Source: Hofstenia miamia (Eukaryota > Xenacoelomorpha > Acoela). From it: a stretch of 64,000 nt of DNA. How positions within the stretch are numbered: the stretch's first letter is position 1; the number at the start of each line of letters is the position of its first letter. Where the stretch lies: NCBI GenBank assembly GCA_004352715.1, contig SCFE01000078.1, positions 103,834 to 167,833 on the forward strand, written 5' to 3'. The notes under the pieces are model-generated. The model was not told the origin of the DNA, made no database searches, and saw only the letters and a list, made by a program, of their open reading frames with translations. Positions 1 through 11,769 of the stretch are shown piece after piece. A program made the translations under genes and the position numbers.

Positions 1-480
1 TATATATACTTCTTAATGCTTTCTGATTTCATAGTTCATGCGTGGCATGAAGAGCATGGCCACGTGTGTTTTCACTGTGTAGAATTGCAATGATAAAAAC
101 TCACCACTGATATGCGAAGCACATGTTGCAAGTGAGAGATTTCTAAGAAAACATTAATGATTTACTCACACAATATGAATATTTAAAGCAGTGAATATAT
201 TAAGCGTCCACGTCCATCTAAATACAAATGCGAATTTCGATGTTGCATGAACTGATGAATAGTTAGTTGTATATAAGAATTCCTTCTCTAACATTCAATA
301 GAATTATATTGAAGTCCTTAGGCGTTTAAACTAGTCATATTAATCATTTGTTTATTAAAAATGATGAGATTTTTTCTCCTATTAAAGTAGTAAATGTGGT
401 GTGAATATTTCAAAGAGGTAAAAATATTATGTGACAAGAGTTGCACAGCCTATCCATGAAGGCTAGAATTGCTCAAGTAC
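1..480. other. AT-rich DNA, no gene recognised
   Basis: No open frame of useful length and no recognisable domain or repeat boundary was seen. It leads into the piggyBac remnant and may contain its decayed 5' part. Confidence 0.4.
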
Positions 481-841
481 GTCAGTATCATTTGTATTTT
501 TTAGTTACTCAACGAATGTCAGTTCAACAAAGAATGCTAAATCTTCCAATGCAATGAGTCTGGAGATGATACTGATAAAGATTAAGAAGAGATAGAGAAG
601 AACAACGATGAACAGCTTTTACATAACATTCATCTCATGCTACTTGAAGTGATGAGGTTCTAGACCTCCTCTCGCGCAGCCGTCACGAAGATTTGGATAG
701 TTAAAATAATTCAATTCGTGGGCGAGATGAAACTGAATTGATAATTATTTAAGATATGCTAATAGACGTAATCACGGCAGAAAGCAAAGACGAAATGTAG
801 TAAACCAGCCTGAAGGTGTAACACTGGCTTCTGCTGGCTTT

Positions 842-1420
842 ATGGCTCCTTTAAATAAATGGTATCTTCTCATTGATAATGTGATGACTCACTTGTTAAA
901 ATGTTTTGCAAACACTTATGGAACTTTTTTAAACAAAGGTTCCAATCTAACCATTGATATATTCTTACTTATATTCAACGTGCCATCCTGTGCTCTAGAT
1001 CCAAAGCAAACAAATTGTGCATATACTTTCTGCCCAGAATAGTGGCAATCTTTATGAATAAGAGGATGGTAAAAAGAAGTTTATTGTTTTTTCAATTATA
1101 ACAAATATGGGGTTGATATGGTAGACAGCATGTGTAGTCAAAATTCAAAAAAATCCAGTTGTAAGCGCTGGACTTTGGTACTGCTGAAGTGATCGCATTT
1201 GTGTTTTGTAAAAAAACAGCTACATTCTGATATCAGCAGACCCACCTTTCTGCAACAACTGTTCAAAGAGCTCAAGAGTACTCAATCTTCTTTTGTTGCA
1301 ATTGCAAGTCTACAAAAATCAGTCACATGTCATATTCATGCTCATTGTAAATGAATAGAACAGCAAACTTGCAGCAAACCTGGTTGTGGCAAGTGCCAGG
1401 CTTTAAAATGTATCAAATGC
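842..1420 (+). pseudogene. piggyBac-type transposase remnant
   Basis: Broken C-terminal half of a piggyBac-superfamily transposase (cut-and-paste, TTAA-targeting, nuclear). The first piece, 842-1042, reads LLIDNVMTHLL, resembling the segment around a catalytic Asp in this family. The second, about 1099-1190, reads YNKYGVDMVDSMCSQNS followed by KRW; the (G)GVDxVD...KRW arrangement is the family's most recognisable block. Near 1340-1420 a Cys-rich stretch (CSKPGCGKCQALKCIKC) is in the position of the C-terminal zinc-binding domain. Frame changes and stops separate the pieces, so this is a dead copy. Terminal repeats and TTAA duplications were not identified. The identification rests on the GVDMVD block and its order relative to the Cys-rich tail. 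Confidence 0.62.
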
Positions 1421-4400
1421 TTTAACTGATAGCTTTAGCATTCCTCTTTTGCTTTGCTAGTGAATAGATATTTTTATTTAAACAAAGATCGCCATATCTA
1501 GATGTATCTTTATCAACTTATTCGACCAATAGTTATCATATTCAAAGATTGCACCAACTATTTGAAGAATGTAACAAAAATGTTTAGAGCCACTCTATTA
1601 TGTTCAGCTTACATGTAAAAAAATCTTGTATAGCAAAATATTATAATGTTAGTTCTTACTTATAGTGCATTGAAAACATATTTCGCATAAATAACAAACT
1701 TATCTTTGAAGTTATAGAAATCGTTAATTGATGGATAATGGCCCTTAAAGATATAGCTACATACAGAGCCAGAAAATTATCCATGACTTCATCAAAGTTG
1801 AAGACGAGTAGAGATAAATTTCACAATTTATCTTGACTGATAGAAGACATTATATACTTTTTACTTGCCTTAAATGGAAAAAGATCGCTCTCCTTCAGTA
1901 TTGGCAACAGGAAGCGTTAATTAAATTTGGCATGCAATGCTAGTATTCGGAAAACTTCTCAGCAACTTCTTCCATGTGTACACCATAAATGATGTATGAC
2001 AAAAACGAAAGAAGTAAAATAATCAAGAATAGATAAATGTTTTGATAACTTAAATTAAATCAGAAGAAATGTCATCCATATGGTTGAGGCTCTTCATTTA
2101 AGTATTTTGCTGCTTCTGCAATTTGAGCAATTGTTATTAATGCTATTTTATAAACAATTTTACTATTACTAATTTAGCACTTAGGGAATCCAAAATTAGC
2201 AAAGATACTTCACCCTATATTTTTTTCTGAAAATACATGACCATTTTCATTTTCTTTATCAGTATGTTTTTGCTTGTGTTGCCTTTTTAATCGAACGGAT
2301 AGCCATGGTCATTAACTAGTACTTTGGTTTTCTTATCAAAACTTTTAAGTTAGCCTATTGTTGAATTCATCAAGCAGACTAAGCTATGTACAAATAAACG
2401 CATTTGGTAATATAAATGTATTGATTAAGAAGATTTTTTGTTGCATTAAATCGAGAAAGTATATAAATCTCAGAGAATACCGTGAAGATGATTTATTTCT
2501 TAGGAATTTTGTTTAATTTTCAATTTTACAAATGTTGAACACATTCTTTAAAGTTTTCATGTAATTGGCATGTTGCTTGGCATCGAAAGGCCTATCACTC
2601 AATTGATAATGGCTTCACAACAGTACCAGTAGTTCCAATCTATATGTAAATGATGAAAACATTGTGAACTTTCTGATCAAATCATAGAAAATAAAACGGC
2701 AGCTAAGCAGCATCTGCACAAAATGAGTCAATTGAATTCAAAGGATGTGTTGAAAAGGGAACAAATTCGGCACCGGAATGCTGTTTTTCTATTTCTCGCT
2801 TAAACACCACAGAACTTTCCTGATATATTACTGACATTGTTTTGGCCTTGAACTCGGCAGACAATAATTGCAATCATTTTTTAATTTAACATCAGTTGTG
2901 TTGCCTTATCAGGACAAAAATTTAAAAAAAAAATACATTTAGCTTTTTCTTTATGGTATTATCGGAGACAACAGTTGTTCACATATGTTTCGTAATTATA
3001 AAAAATAGTAAATGACAGATATGGAGAAAACTATTTCTAGAAACAAATTTATTAGCTTCTAATACTGTCTCTTATACACATAGAATAAAATATATAATCG
3101 CGATTATTGTTTTTTGAAATATTTTACAACAAACACGTTCTGCTATCATATCAAATGACATTAACAACATCTTAACATCTTATGAAAAACTGCTGGGTAC
3201 TCTCTACTTATTGACAGCACTTCAGTGAAAAGTCACTTTTTTGCATGCATTCTGATCAGCTTCATTGAATTATTTGCTGGCACTCATTTCAGATAAGCAA
3301 TATTTAATCATGGTTTTTAGACTTCATGAAAAATACATGATTCATGCAGTAAGTTTAGCAGTTCATAACCATTCTCCAGAGAGTGATAAGACCATCGTCA
3401 CACAAAAACCTGCTGCAATGATGTATCTAAATCTAAAAGCATCAAAATAATTAAAAAAATCCTTTGGTTAAAGAACAGCGGTGGCTTGGAGGGCTTAGGC
3501 CCTCTAATAAATATCAAGGGACTCGAGGAGTGGCAAATATTTTTGCATTAACCAGTTTTAAATTTATAATTGAGTTCTGTATAGATAAATATATTATTGT
3601 AATATTGCGCTTAGATGGCTTACTCAAATTTATTAAGTAATTTGAGACTGTGCCCCCATTGGCTTCCTTTATTTCTTGTGTCGGGTTGTGGGGTCACATG
3701 TCTGGATATTTCGATAGGCATACTTAAATAGTTTATCAAACATATAAATAGGTCACATCCGCTAGCGGAATTGCATCATTGGATACCCTTACCAGACACA
3801 GGAAATGAAACATACATGACTTTGTTTTTTGATTTCCATCAACATATAAATACTTTGTCATTGACAACACAAACATAAACTGATGAATTTATCGATTATT
3901 ATGTTACTAACCTTAATTATAATGTTCCCATCTGACAATATAACAAGCTAAGAAACCATTTCCTATTCAACTCACATCTGATGTCTAAAAGTAGTCTGGG
4001 AGGACCTCAGTTCAGCACCTCCAGCAGTCCCTCTGGGAAAATCGATATGAAAACAAAATGCACTCACAGTCAGTTTCAGGTTTGCTAACAAAACATGAAA
4101 GAATTCTGACAATGAGCATCTATCTATTGTTTGTTATCAATGAATTAAACCTCAACAAAAAACGACAGCACATCTCCAAAGACTTTTAGAAACATTTTTA
4201 AATACAATGAACTCTAAACAATCTTCAACCCTCAAACTCACATTGAAACATAGATTGAACAAATTCGGAAAGAGAGGCTTGTCTCATAGATCTAAACTCA
4301 AAGAATGTGTCAACATTATATTGTCGAATAATGATATACAGCTATGGCAAAAGTCTGGTGAGAAACCGCTTTTTTGAGAATTTTCAGTATGCCATCTTGA

Positions 4401-5190
4401 ATTCATGAAGTGACCAGAATGAAGAGACGAAGCATCAAATATTAACTGTTTTCATTTTCATAATGATTCGTGGTGTATTCGTATTGTAAAAATATTATGT
4501 ACATAACGTTTTATCAATAGCTTATATCCCTATAAACAAACCGCAATTGAATTTTCAAAATAGAGGCTTGTAACCCCAATGAGGAAAATTTAATCCCTGG
4601 GATTATTCATAAAACTATGCATTAATTAGTTCACACTAAAGGGAGTTTCTATCATTATCCTCATTGTAATAAAGGTTAGCTGTTAGCATGACATTAAATT
4701 TGACGAGAAATTTGGGGCTTCCTATTCGCACCTTTCAAATCCCTAGACTTAAGGTGCCCAGTTGCTTCCAGGCTGTTATCATGAACATTGTCATCACATC
4801 ACTCCCCCCCCTCACTTCAGTTGTAATAAGTGTGTATGTAGCATAATTATGATCTTCAGTGTGAAAATAAGATTCGATTCCATGATGTTATATATGTATT
4901 TAAAAATCTTATTAGCTACAACATTTGCTATTTCATATCTATCAAGTACGTCAAGCAAGCTGTGGATTCCGGTAGAGAGATACTACATCAATTCCGACTC
5001 GCACAATTAATGTCTGAAAACTTCTAATTCAGTGAAAACTACAGCCGAGTCAAGTGGCTAAATATAAAACAACGACAGAAAGCATTAGTTTAAATACTAG
5101 AATAGAATAGCGGAAATAAGTAATCTTAATTTGGAAATTTAAAAGTACAAAGCTCTCTTACGTGCGACGTCCCCCACGTTCCTAAGCAAA
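1421..5190. other. Gene-poor AT-rich DNA
   Basis: About 3.8 kb without a recognisable gene. The longest plausible frame is 61 codons at 3265-3450 (+), with no motif I know. A 3-base-level look found no LTR or inverted-terminal structure. A run of C at 4804-4811 and a short (TA)n run before the gap at 5212 are the only simple-sequence features. Confidence 0.4.
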
Positions 5191-5448
5191 GCTTATATAT
5201 ATATATATATANNNNNNNNNNNNNNNNNNNNNNNNNNNNNNNNNNNNNNNNNNNNNNNNNNNNNNNNNNNNNNNNNNNNNNNNNNNNNNNNNNNNNNNNN
5301 NNNNNNNNNNNNNNNNNNNNNNNNNNNNNNNNNNNNNNNNNNNNNNNNNNNNNNNNNNNNNNNNNNNNNNNNNNNNNNNNNNNNNNNNNNNNNNNNNNNN
5401 NNNNNNNNNNNNNNNNNNNNNNNTATATATATATATATATATATATAT
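5191..5448. repeat. (TA)n microsatellite with assembly gap
   Basis: TA repeat on both sides of an N run (5212-5423). The gap sits inside the microsatellite, so the repeat itself probably broke the assembly. Confidence 0.9.
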
Positions 5449-5626
5449 TTTTAATTTTTAGATGATATTAATAAAAAACGTTTAGTCATCGTCAGTTAAC
5501 AATATTTTTGTGGTAATAAAAGTGTTCAATATACTACACTTTATAATATGATATTGCATACATTAAATAATTTAATCTAATTCTGTCCTAAATTATATTA
5601 TTTATTCATGATGTTTTCTTAGAAAT

Positions 5627-5869
5627 TTAAATTAATAGAGCCCCACAAATCTTAGTGTGTGTTGTTTTCATGGCTATTTTAAAATTTTCTTTCTTTAATT
5701 CATGAAAGTGATTGAATATTTCTGTTTCAAGGTGTCCGTTGAGATGTTCTTTTATGCGAATAGCAAAATGACATTTAGTTTCACTAATGTATAGCTTGTT
5801 ACAGTTATCACGAGTATATTTGTAAACGATGGATGAAACTAAACATTCTGGGATTCTATCTTTATTCAT
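5627..5869 (-). pseudogene. GIY-YIG endonuclease domain of Penelope-like element
   Basis: C-terminal endonuclease of a Penelope-like retroelement, expected to nick target DNA for priming. Residues about 14-45 read VYKYTRDNCNKLYISETKCHF followed by RIKEHLNGH, matching the Penelope arrangement of Cys-containing linker, LYI-x-E-T, basic residue and REH-like motif. The usual Gly of the LYIG-type motif is Ser here and the first Cys of the linker pair appears replaced, so activity is doubtful. It lies downstream of the RT fragment in the same orientation. The 80-residue frame is short for the domain plus tail, and the upstream linker to RT (5870-6073) is broken by stops. Confidence 0.78.
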
Positions 5870-6073
5870 AAATATTCCGTTTGTAATGATGTAAAAATAG
5901 GCCTAATTTTAGATGATATTAAACTTGCATTGATTTTTTAATCTTTTTCTTAATAATTAATTGTTTGTCTTCAATGTAAGGCAACTTCCTATACATAATC
6001 TTTCAATCGTTTGTCTTTCTCTTGTTGTCATCTATTTCGTAACTTGAATTTAAGCAATTAGATGCTATTTCTC

Positions 6074-6575
6074 TCAAATTTTTATTTTGATAGAATTTTC
6101 TTTGAATGTAGAAAGCAATAGATTTATGCTCTTTGTCAATAGTTGAAAATTCGATGATATTTTTATGAATCTTTCACATAAACTATTTATTGTATTGATC
6201 ATGTATTTTAAAGGACAATGGGAAGTGAATAGTATATATAAACCTGTATCTGTTTTTTTTAAAATATACTTTGGATGTAAAATTGCTATCATAATTTTCA
6301 AATTTAGCATCTAAAATGTTAATTGAATTTTCTTTTTCTTCAATCGTAAATTTGATATTATCAATTTCAAGATTTATTTTCTGAAAAAAACGATGAGCTT
6401 CTTCTTTGTTTTTAAAAATGGTGAATATATCATCTACATAGCGTTTATAAAATGAAAATTTTTCTTTATGGAATTTCGATTCTATCATTTCTATAGCAAA
6501 ATTTGCCATTGCTATGCCGTCTATTTGTTGGTAAATTTCATCATTAAACATGAAATACGTATTCAAGCAGGCCAT
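6074..6575 (-). pseudogene. Penelope-like reverse transcriptase fragment
   Basis: C-terminal half of a Penelope-like RT. The frame 6575-6183 contains the catalytic box YVDDIF (about residues 45-50), preceded by IDGIAMANFAIEMIE, where QxDGxAMG-like sequence is usual, and followed by an ILDAKFE motif. A second overlapping frame (6310-6074) carries KKTDTGLYILFTSHCP, the conserved KPTD...Y.HxxSxHP-like stretch that follows in this family, so one frameshift near 6200-6250 splits the gene. The YVDD pair is intact, unlike the other two RTs in the window. The fingers region is missing because of truncation at about 6590. Confidence 0.8.
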
Positions 6576-6592
6576 TTCTAGTATTTGGTATT

Positions 6593-6793
6593 CGCATAAA
6601 AGAACATCTCAACGGACACCTTGAAACAGAAATATCCAATCACTATCATGAATTAAAGAAAGAAAATTTTGAAATAGCCATGAAAACAACACATACTAAG
6701 ATCTGTGAGGCTCTATTAATTAAACAACATAACAAAGAAAACATCATGAATAAACAATGTAATTTAGGAAAGAATGAGATTAAATTATTTTAG
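6593..6793 (+). pseudogene. Second Penelope-like GIY-YIG tail, opposite strand
   Basis: An uninterrupted frame of about 66 codons beginning RIKEHLNGHLETE and ending KNEIKLF-stop. It is nearly the same protein sequence as the minus-strand GIY-YIG tail at 5627-5765 and extends about 20 residues beyond the point where that copy stops. Downstream DNA to about 6940 includes the same terminal string (GTCGAAACGTTTTTTATT). It begins exactly where the minus-strand element is truncated, giving a head-to-head junction. Confidence 0.75.
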
Positions 6794-6963
6794 TGTATGC
6801 AATATCATTAAATTATAAAGTGTAGTATATTGTAAATTTTATTACCGCAAAAATATTGTTAACTGACAATGACTATAAAATAGTCGAAACGTTTTTTATT
6901 AATGTAAATTAAAAATAGAAAAAATTATATTAATCTCAGAAAATTAACTTTTGAATATATATG

Positions 6964-6970
<7 letters not shown>

Positions 6971-7002
<32 letters not shown>

Positions 7003-7044
7003 NTATTCGGCATTTGCCAATTCTCAGATAAATGAAAAATATTA

Positions 7045-7078
<34 letters not shown>
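6971..7078. repeat. (TA)n microsatellites
   Basis: Two TA tracts (about 6971-7002 and 7049-7077) flank a short unique stretch with a single N at 7003. The Tyr-Ile repeat frames predicted here are an artefact of the TA repeat. Confidence 0.9.
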
Positions 7079-7081
<3 letters not shown>

Positions 7082-7533
7082 TTGCAGCATAGCCTTAAAT
7101 CTGCATCTAGCTTAGCAATAAATTACTGCAATTTTTACCAAATATATAGGTAAAGCAATTAAATTAATAATAAATATTACGTATAAAATAATACGCTTTG
7201 CGATTTACATTTTACTTTCTTACTTACAGTAACTATGAGGTTTGCTACGGAGTGTACGCCTTCCTGTATGATTATATAAAATGCTGATTATTGTTAGTTT
7301 ACAATGGTATATAACAATGTACCCCCGTTGCATAATTTTCACTGCGTTTATTCTGTAATGATGTTTCTCAAAAAGTTGCAAAGGTTACTTTCAACATTGT
7401 AATAATGAAGATCAGTGCTGTTCGCTTCCGTACCCTGGCTTGAGAAATCCGAATGGGTCAGCAATATATAAATATATTTGTGTATGCTTATTCAAGATTC
7501 AATTTCGATAAGGTACTTAATCTATAAAAATGA

Positions 7534-7789
7534 ATATTTTCATGCCAAATTGTAATGATTCTAAATAGTAAGGAAGTAGAAAAAAGTTTAAAAAATATTT
7601 AGTGGTATTTTCTAATATATATATATANNNNNNNNNNNNNNNNNNNNNNNNNNNNNNNNNNNNNNNNNNNNNNNNNNNNNNNNNNNNNNNNNNNNNNNNN
7701 NNNNNNNNNATATTTTCATGCCAAATTGTAATGATTCTAAATAGTAAGGAAGTAGAAAAAAGTTTAAAAAATATTTAGTGGTATTTTCT

Positions 7790-7824
<35 letters not shown>
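7534..7824. repeat. Direct duplication across a gap
   Basis: About 90 bases from 7534 to 7627 recur almost exactly at 7710 to about 7795, on either side of an N run (7628-7709), and both end in TA repeats. This is the signature of overlapping contig ends not merged during assembly, rather than biology. Confidence 0.8.
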
Positions 7825-7825
<1 letters not shown>

Positions 7826-8318
7826 CAAAACCCTAATTATTTATTAGCTAGACTAGCTCCAAGAAGTGACAGAAATGCAAATTTAGACAGGTTTATATCA
7901 GAAATGGATATCTTGGAACCGACATACGCCATCGCGTGACAGAAATATTTTGTTGCAAGAAATATTTCGTGTAATATTATTGTCAGGTTTTCAAAATTGA
8001 TGTGGATTGGTTAAATCAAAAACTTTTCCATAAATAATTAACAAATTTTAAAATTATTATTGTGAAATGCATTTATTATGATCACTCACATGATCAAGAT
8101 TAAAGCATATCCTGCATTGCCATGACTGATTATCAACACCATGTAGGAATATGCATGAACAATTTATCAAACACACATAAGTAAAAACGATTAATAAAGT
8201 ATAAAATCCAATAACATGTTCTTCCACCCAAGCAAGATTTTCATTTTTTATAACTAGAAAAATACTAGTATGGATATGCTATTTAAATTTCCCACACTCA
8301 CTTTGTCAGAGTAATGTA
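7825..8318. other. AT-rich DNA, no gene recognised
   Basis: Nothing recognisable between the TA tract and the mariner-type element. Confidence 0.4.
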
Positions 8319-9092
8319 CAGGGCTGGCCAAAAGTCATTTCGAAGTTTAAATGCGTATTTCCCGAAAGTCTTATACCTTAATTAATTTATTTCTTCATGT
8401 ATGATAAGTTTTGTAAAGGAGGTTTTATTTGCTTTTTATTGCACATCAAAACTCGTTTTAGTCTTTGTGCCAGAGCCGATTGAAATTGATCTTAGCCTTC
8501 GATTTCTATCTTTCAACATCATTGAAATTTGAATTCAAATTTGGTGTTTAATAGCTATCGGCTCATTGAATTTAAATTGTTGCAACTTAAGCAAGAGATC
8601 GGGAGATTCTAGCAGAAAGATGTCACTGCCGATGAAGAATCGTTTACAGTTGATTCAACTTTACTACACTAACCAACGATCACCTTCATTGACTATGAGA
8701 GCGTACAAGAGAGCAAACGAACTGAGCAAAGATCCTTTCAGTGAAACGTCTATTCGCAACCTGGTGAAGAAGTTTGAGGAAACCTACTCCTTGCACGACA
8801 AACTACGTTCGGGTCGGCCGTCGTTGTGCGAAGATCGTGCGGACTCTGTTCTTGAAAGTCGGTTTAACACTAGGTTTAGTTACAGATATTAATTACAAGT
8901 TAATCAATAATATGACATTCAATAAAATTACTATTATAACTGGGTGTTTGAGTGGGAATTTTGAAGTAAAATAAAAAGTAAATAAAACCTCTAACCTTCA
9001 TTTTACTATCATCAAACAAAAAAATAGAATAGATACTTAAGAAAGATGAAAAAACTGCAATTAAACTTCGAAGCGACTTATGGCCAGCCCTG
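8319..9092 (+). mobile_element. Short Tc1/mariner-type transposon, non-autonomous
   Basis: A 774-bp element with inverted termini beginning CAGGGCTGGCCAAAAGTC at 8319 and ending with its complement at 9092. About 34 bp are alignable with three or four mismatches. Each end is flanked by TA (8317-8318 and 9093-9094), the target duplication of the Tc1/mariner superfamily. It contains the DNA-binding part of a transposase but no DDE/D catalytic domain, so it is an internally deleted copy that would depend on a transposase supplied elsewhere. Confidence 0.85.
8620..8892 (+). pseudogene. Transposase N-terminal helix-turn-helix domain (DUF4817-like)
   Basis: About 90 codons from the Met at 8620 (an upstream Met at 8566 is in frame, but its lead is not family-like). 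The sequence runs NRLQLIQLYYTNQRSP, RAYKRANELSKDPFS, then IRNLVKKFEETYSLHDK and RSGRPS. This is the usual order of the first helix-turn-helix, linker and GRPR-like basic motif of mariner-type transposases and the related DUF4817 domain. After RPSLCEDRADSVL the family-like sequence stops and the frame ends within 20 residues, so the catalytic half is deleted. Expected role when intact: binding the terminal inverted repeats in the nucleus. Confidence 0.75.
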
Positions 9093-11600
9093 TAGGTTGA
9101 GGCCTCTTGTAAGTATGTCTCAGATAGTTAAGCAGCCATCTCCATCATTGTTGCGTTGTACAGACACGAAAAGCTCTCCATGCTACACTTTTCTATCGCA
9201 CACAATAACAATGACAACAAAGCACAATGTTATTAGTACAATTCAATTATATATTTAGTGCAATTTAACCTATATGTTCTCATGTTCATAACATAAATTT
9301 TAGACAGATACCCTTACTAAATATATGTTGACTCCATCACGTACATCATCAATAATACTTTAATAGGCCTTTCATTTCACCATCTCCTGCTAATGATGTT
9401 TAACTTGTGGTTGCTATTCTGAAATGGTCCTTTAGGTTGCCTCAATGATATTTGTAAGGCGATGTCAACAGCCAGATTTTTTACAAGGAAAATTTTGCAC
9501 TGATTATAAAATATTTTAATATTACTGTTATCCTGTTAGTATTTATTTGTTGGCAACTCATGTCCCTTTTTATTTTGAGATTTGGATTTAGTTTTCCTTG
9601 GCTCAGATCACATTGGTTAAGGGAATGAATAGTCAGTTTTGTGTCAAACTTGGCTGATCAAATTGTGTATTTCCAGTGCAGTTACTATATTGAATGTCCA
9701 TCACTGCTGCACATGAACAAAATACATGTAGCTAGCAAGTAATACAAAATAATTCCTAATAATAGAAATAGCAGCAGTTAAAAAAAGGGTTTGTTCTAGC
9801 CTTGGTTTTTGCCAAATCATTGTCAATTTCATTCAGATAAAGACCATATGAAATTTGACTTGCAATAGCTAATGATTAAGGCCAAATGTTCCTCAACCAT
9901 CACATACCACAAATAATTTATATTTTTATATCTTGAAAATTAGCTCTCTGCATTCAAATATTGTTAGAGACTTCTTCATCAAGATGAGGAATTCTCTTCA
10001 AAACTATCAAATCTATTGTGCCATTAGTATCAAAATCAGCCAGCATTCCTAATTCCCTATCGTCTGAGGGTTGTGTGTTGATGCATTGATTTACTGGTGC
10101 TACAAAATAACTAACTCCTCCTGCTATTATTAGACAATCCTATTAAAAGTTAAAAGTAAGCAGGAGATCATGTTAGGGGAAGAATGTGTACATTTGGACA
10201 ACCCAATACAGATAACATTTAAGAAAGAGTCATATAAGACTAGAGCCCTAATTAAGATAAAGAATAAAGAAGCACTAACTCTTGGGTGCATTGAGTGAAA
10301 CCTGCATACTAAGTTAAAAACCTAATCTTAGTGCATTCCTCATCTTGTGCGATTTTGGTGAAAGCAATAATAGTTAATTTTTTACTATGAATAAAATGCA
10401 GTACAACAAAAACCCTAGCCATACACCTAACCTACATTAGAGGGGCTATGCCAGTCAAGTTGTGCCACGTCTGGAGTTCTTCTAACTGCATGTTCGAATT
10501 TAGAAACACATAGTTTAAATAAAAAGTAAAACGTATTTAGTGAGAATATATCAAAGAGAACAAAAATGAAATAATCACACCTATTTATACAAAACAAACT
10601 GTTACTAATAAACAAGATCATACCATAAGAATATATAGACAAATTATTGACAGGTACAATTCCGTTACCTGATAATTTTTTTACCATGCTAGAATTAGCA
10701 GAAATTCAAACTAAAATATATAGCACCATTTGTAATTTCGTCAAATTGACATTTGGAATAATTTTAAAAGATTACAATTAAAATTCACTAAACAAAGGAA
10801 GTGAAAATAGTTTGAATGTATTTATGCCACACTAAAAAGTTGAATTTCAAGATTAATGTCTATTTTGAAAAATTGGATGGAATGATAAAGTCCTTGAATG
10901 AAGATCATATTAAAGTAGCTTCTGATTTTGATACTTTCAATTCCAAGCATTCACTAGACAAGAACTTTTTCATTCAAACAAGAAAGTGCTATAGTGATGA
11001 GAAGACAGTTTCTGCTAATGTCAGAGCTCTATATAGTTTTGCATATTTTGCTAACAGTTTCAATAATTGTTAGGCATAATCACTGCTGAAAGTGCTCTAA
11101 TTAATCTATTTAGCAATTACAAGTACAGGCTGATATAGGTAATTTTCAAATACAGTTCTTTTTCCATATAAAATATATGAATTAAATTATTCGCAAAGTT
11201 GTGCTGAGCAATGTAATGTGTATTGAAACACTATTACATGCATTTATATAAGCTTGTACGTTCCTGCTCTGTAAGTTGTTTATGTACTTATTGCAGTTCA
11301 GAGACAGCTTGGGGATATACCACTGAGCAAATTAATTTATATTCAACAACAGCTAGACATATATATATATATATATATAAAATTTTTTTTAGAAAAAGTA
11401 CATGGCTATATAGAATTTTTGTAGTGCATTTTCAAAAAATTCTGCTCAAATTTCAGTTCATTAAAGGGAAAAAACTGTTAACTTTTAAATTCCATTGCCA
11501 ATTTTTTTCGTGAGCTCTCTCCAAATATAATCAATGACAGCAAAAAATTATTTTCTTACTAGAGGGAGAAATTTTGACATGTTCAGGCCTGTAAAATCTT
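9093..11600. other. Gene-poor AT-rich DNA
   Basis: Frames at 10427-10687 (-), 10816-11073 (+) and 11223-11513 (+) are 85-96 codons long with no recognisable motif. The 10816 frame (ends FANSFNNC) has plausible amino-acid composition but nothing to support a call. A TA tract lies at 11359-11380. Confidence 0.35.
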
Positions 11601-11769
11601 CAACTTGCGGAGCTCTATAAGCCTGCAAAATTTCAGAGCCATAGATTAAATATTGACAGAGTAATGTGCAAAAATGTGTTTTTTAGGAAGCAACTAAGGC
11701 TTAACAAGTTGCCTGAGATTGCTGAGATAAGAGAGTTTGCAGTCCAGGAGTGAAAGTACAGAGAGACAT

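Larger units (their letters stand above)
5440..6590 (-). mobile_element. Penelope-like element, 5'-truncated
   Basis: On the minus strand, reverse-transcriptase coding (6575 to about 6075) is followed by a GIY-YIG-type endonuclease region (5869-5627) and a 3' tail ending near 5450. RT-then-GIY-YIG order is diagnostic of Penelope-like elements. The tail contains a GACTAAACGTTTTTTATT-like string that is shared, with changes, by the opposite-strand fragment ending near 6900. The 5' part of RT is missing, and the break point at about 6590 abuts the inverted fragment. Confidence 0.8.

Noticed and set aside
6965-7153. Tyr-Ile repeat frames here and near 21.4-21.7 kb and 46.1-46.8 kb
   Set aside because: They are translations of TA microsatellites and N runs, not proteins.
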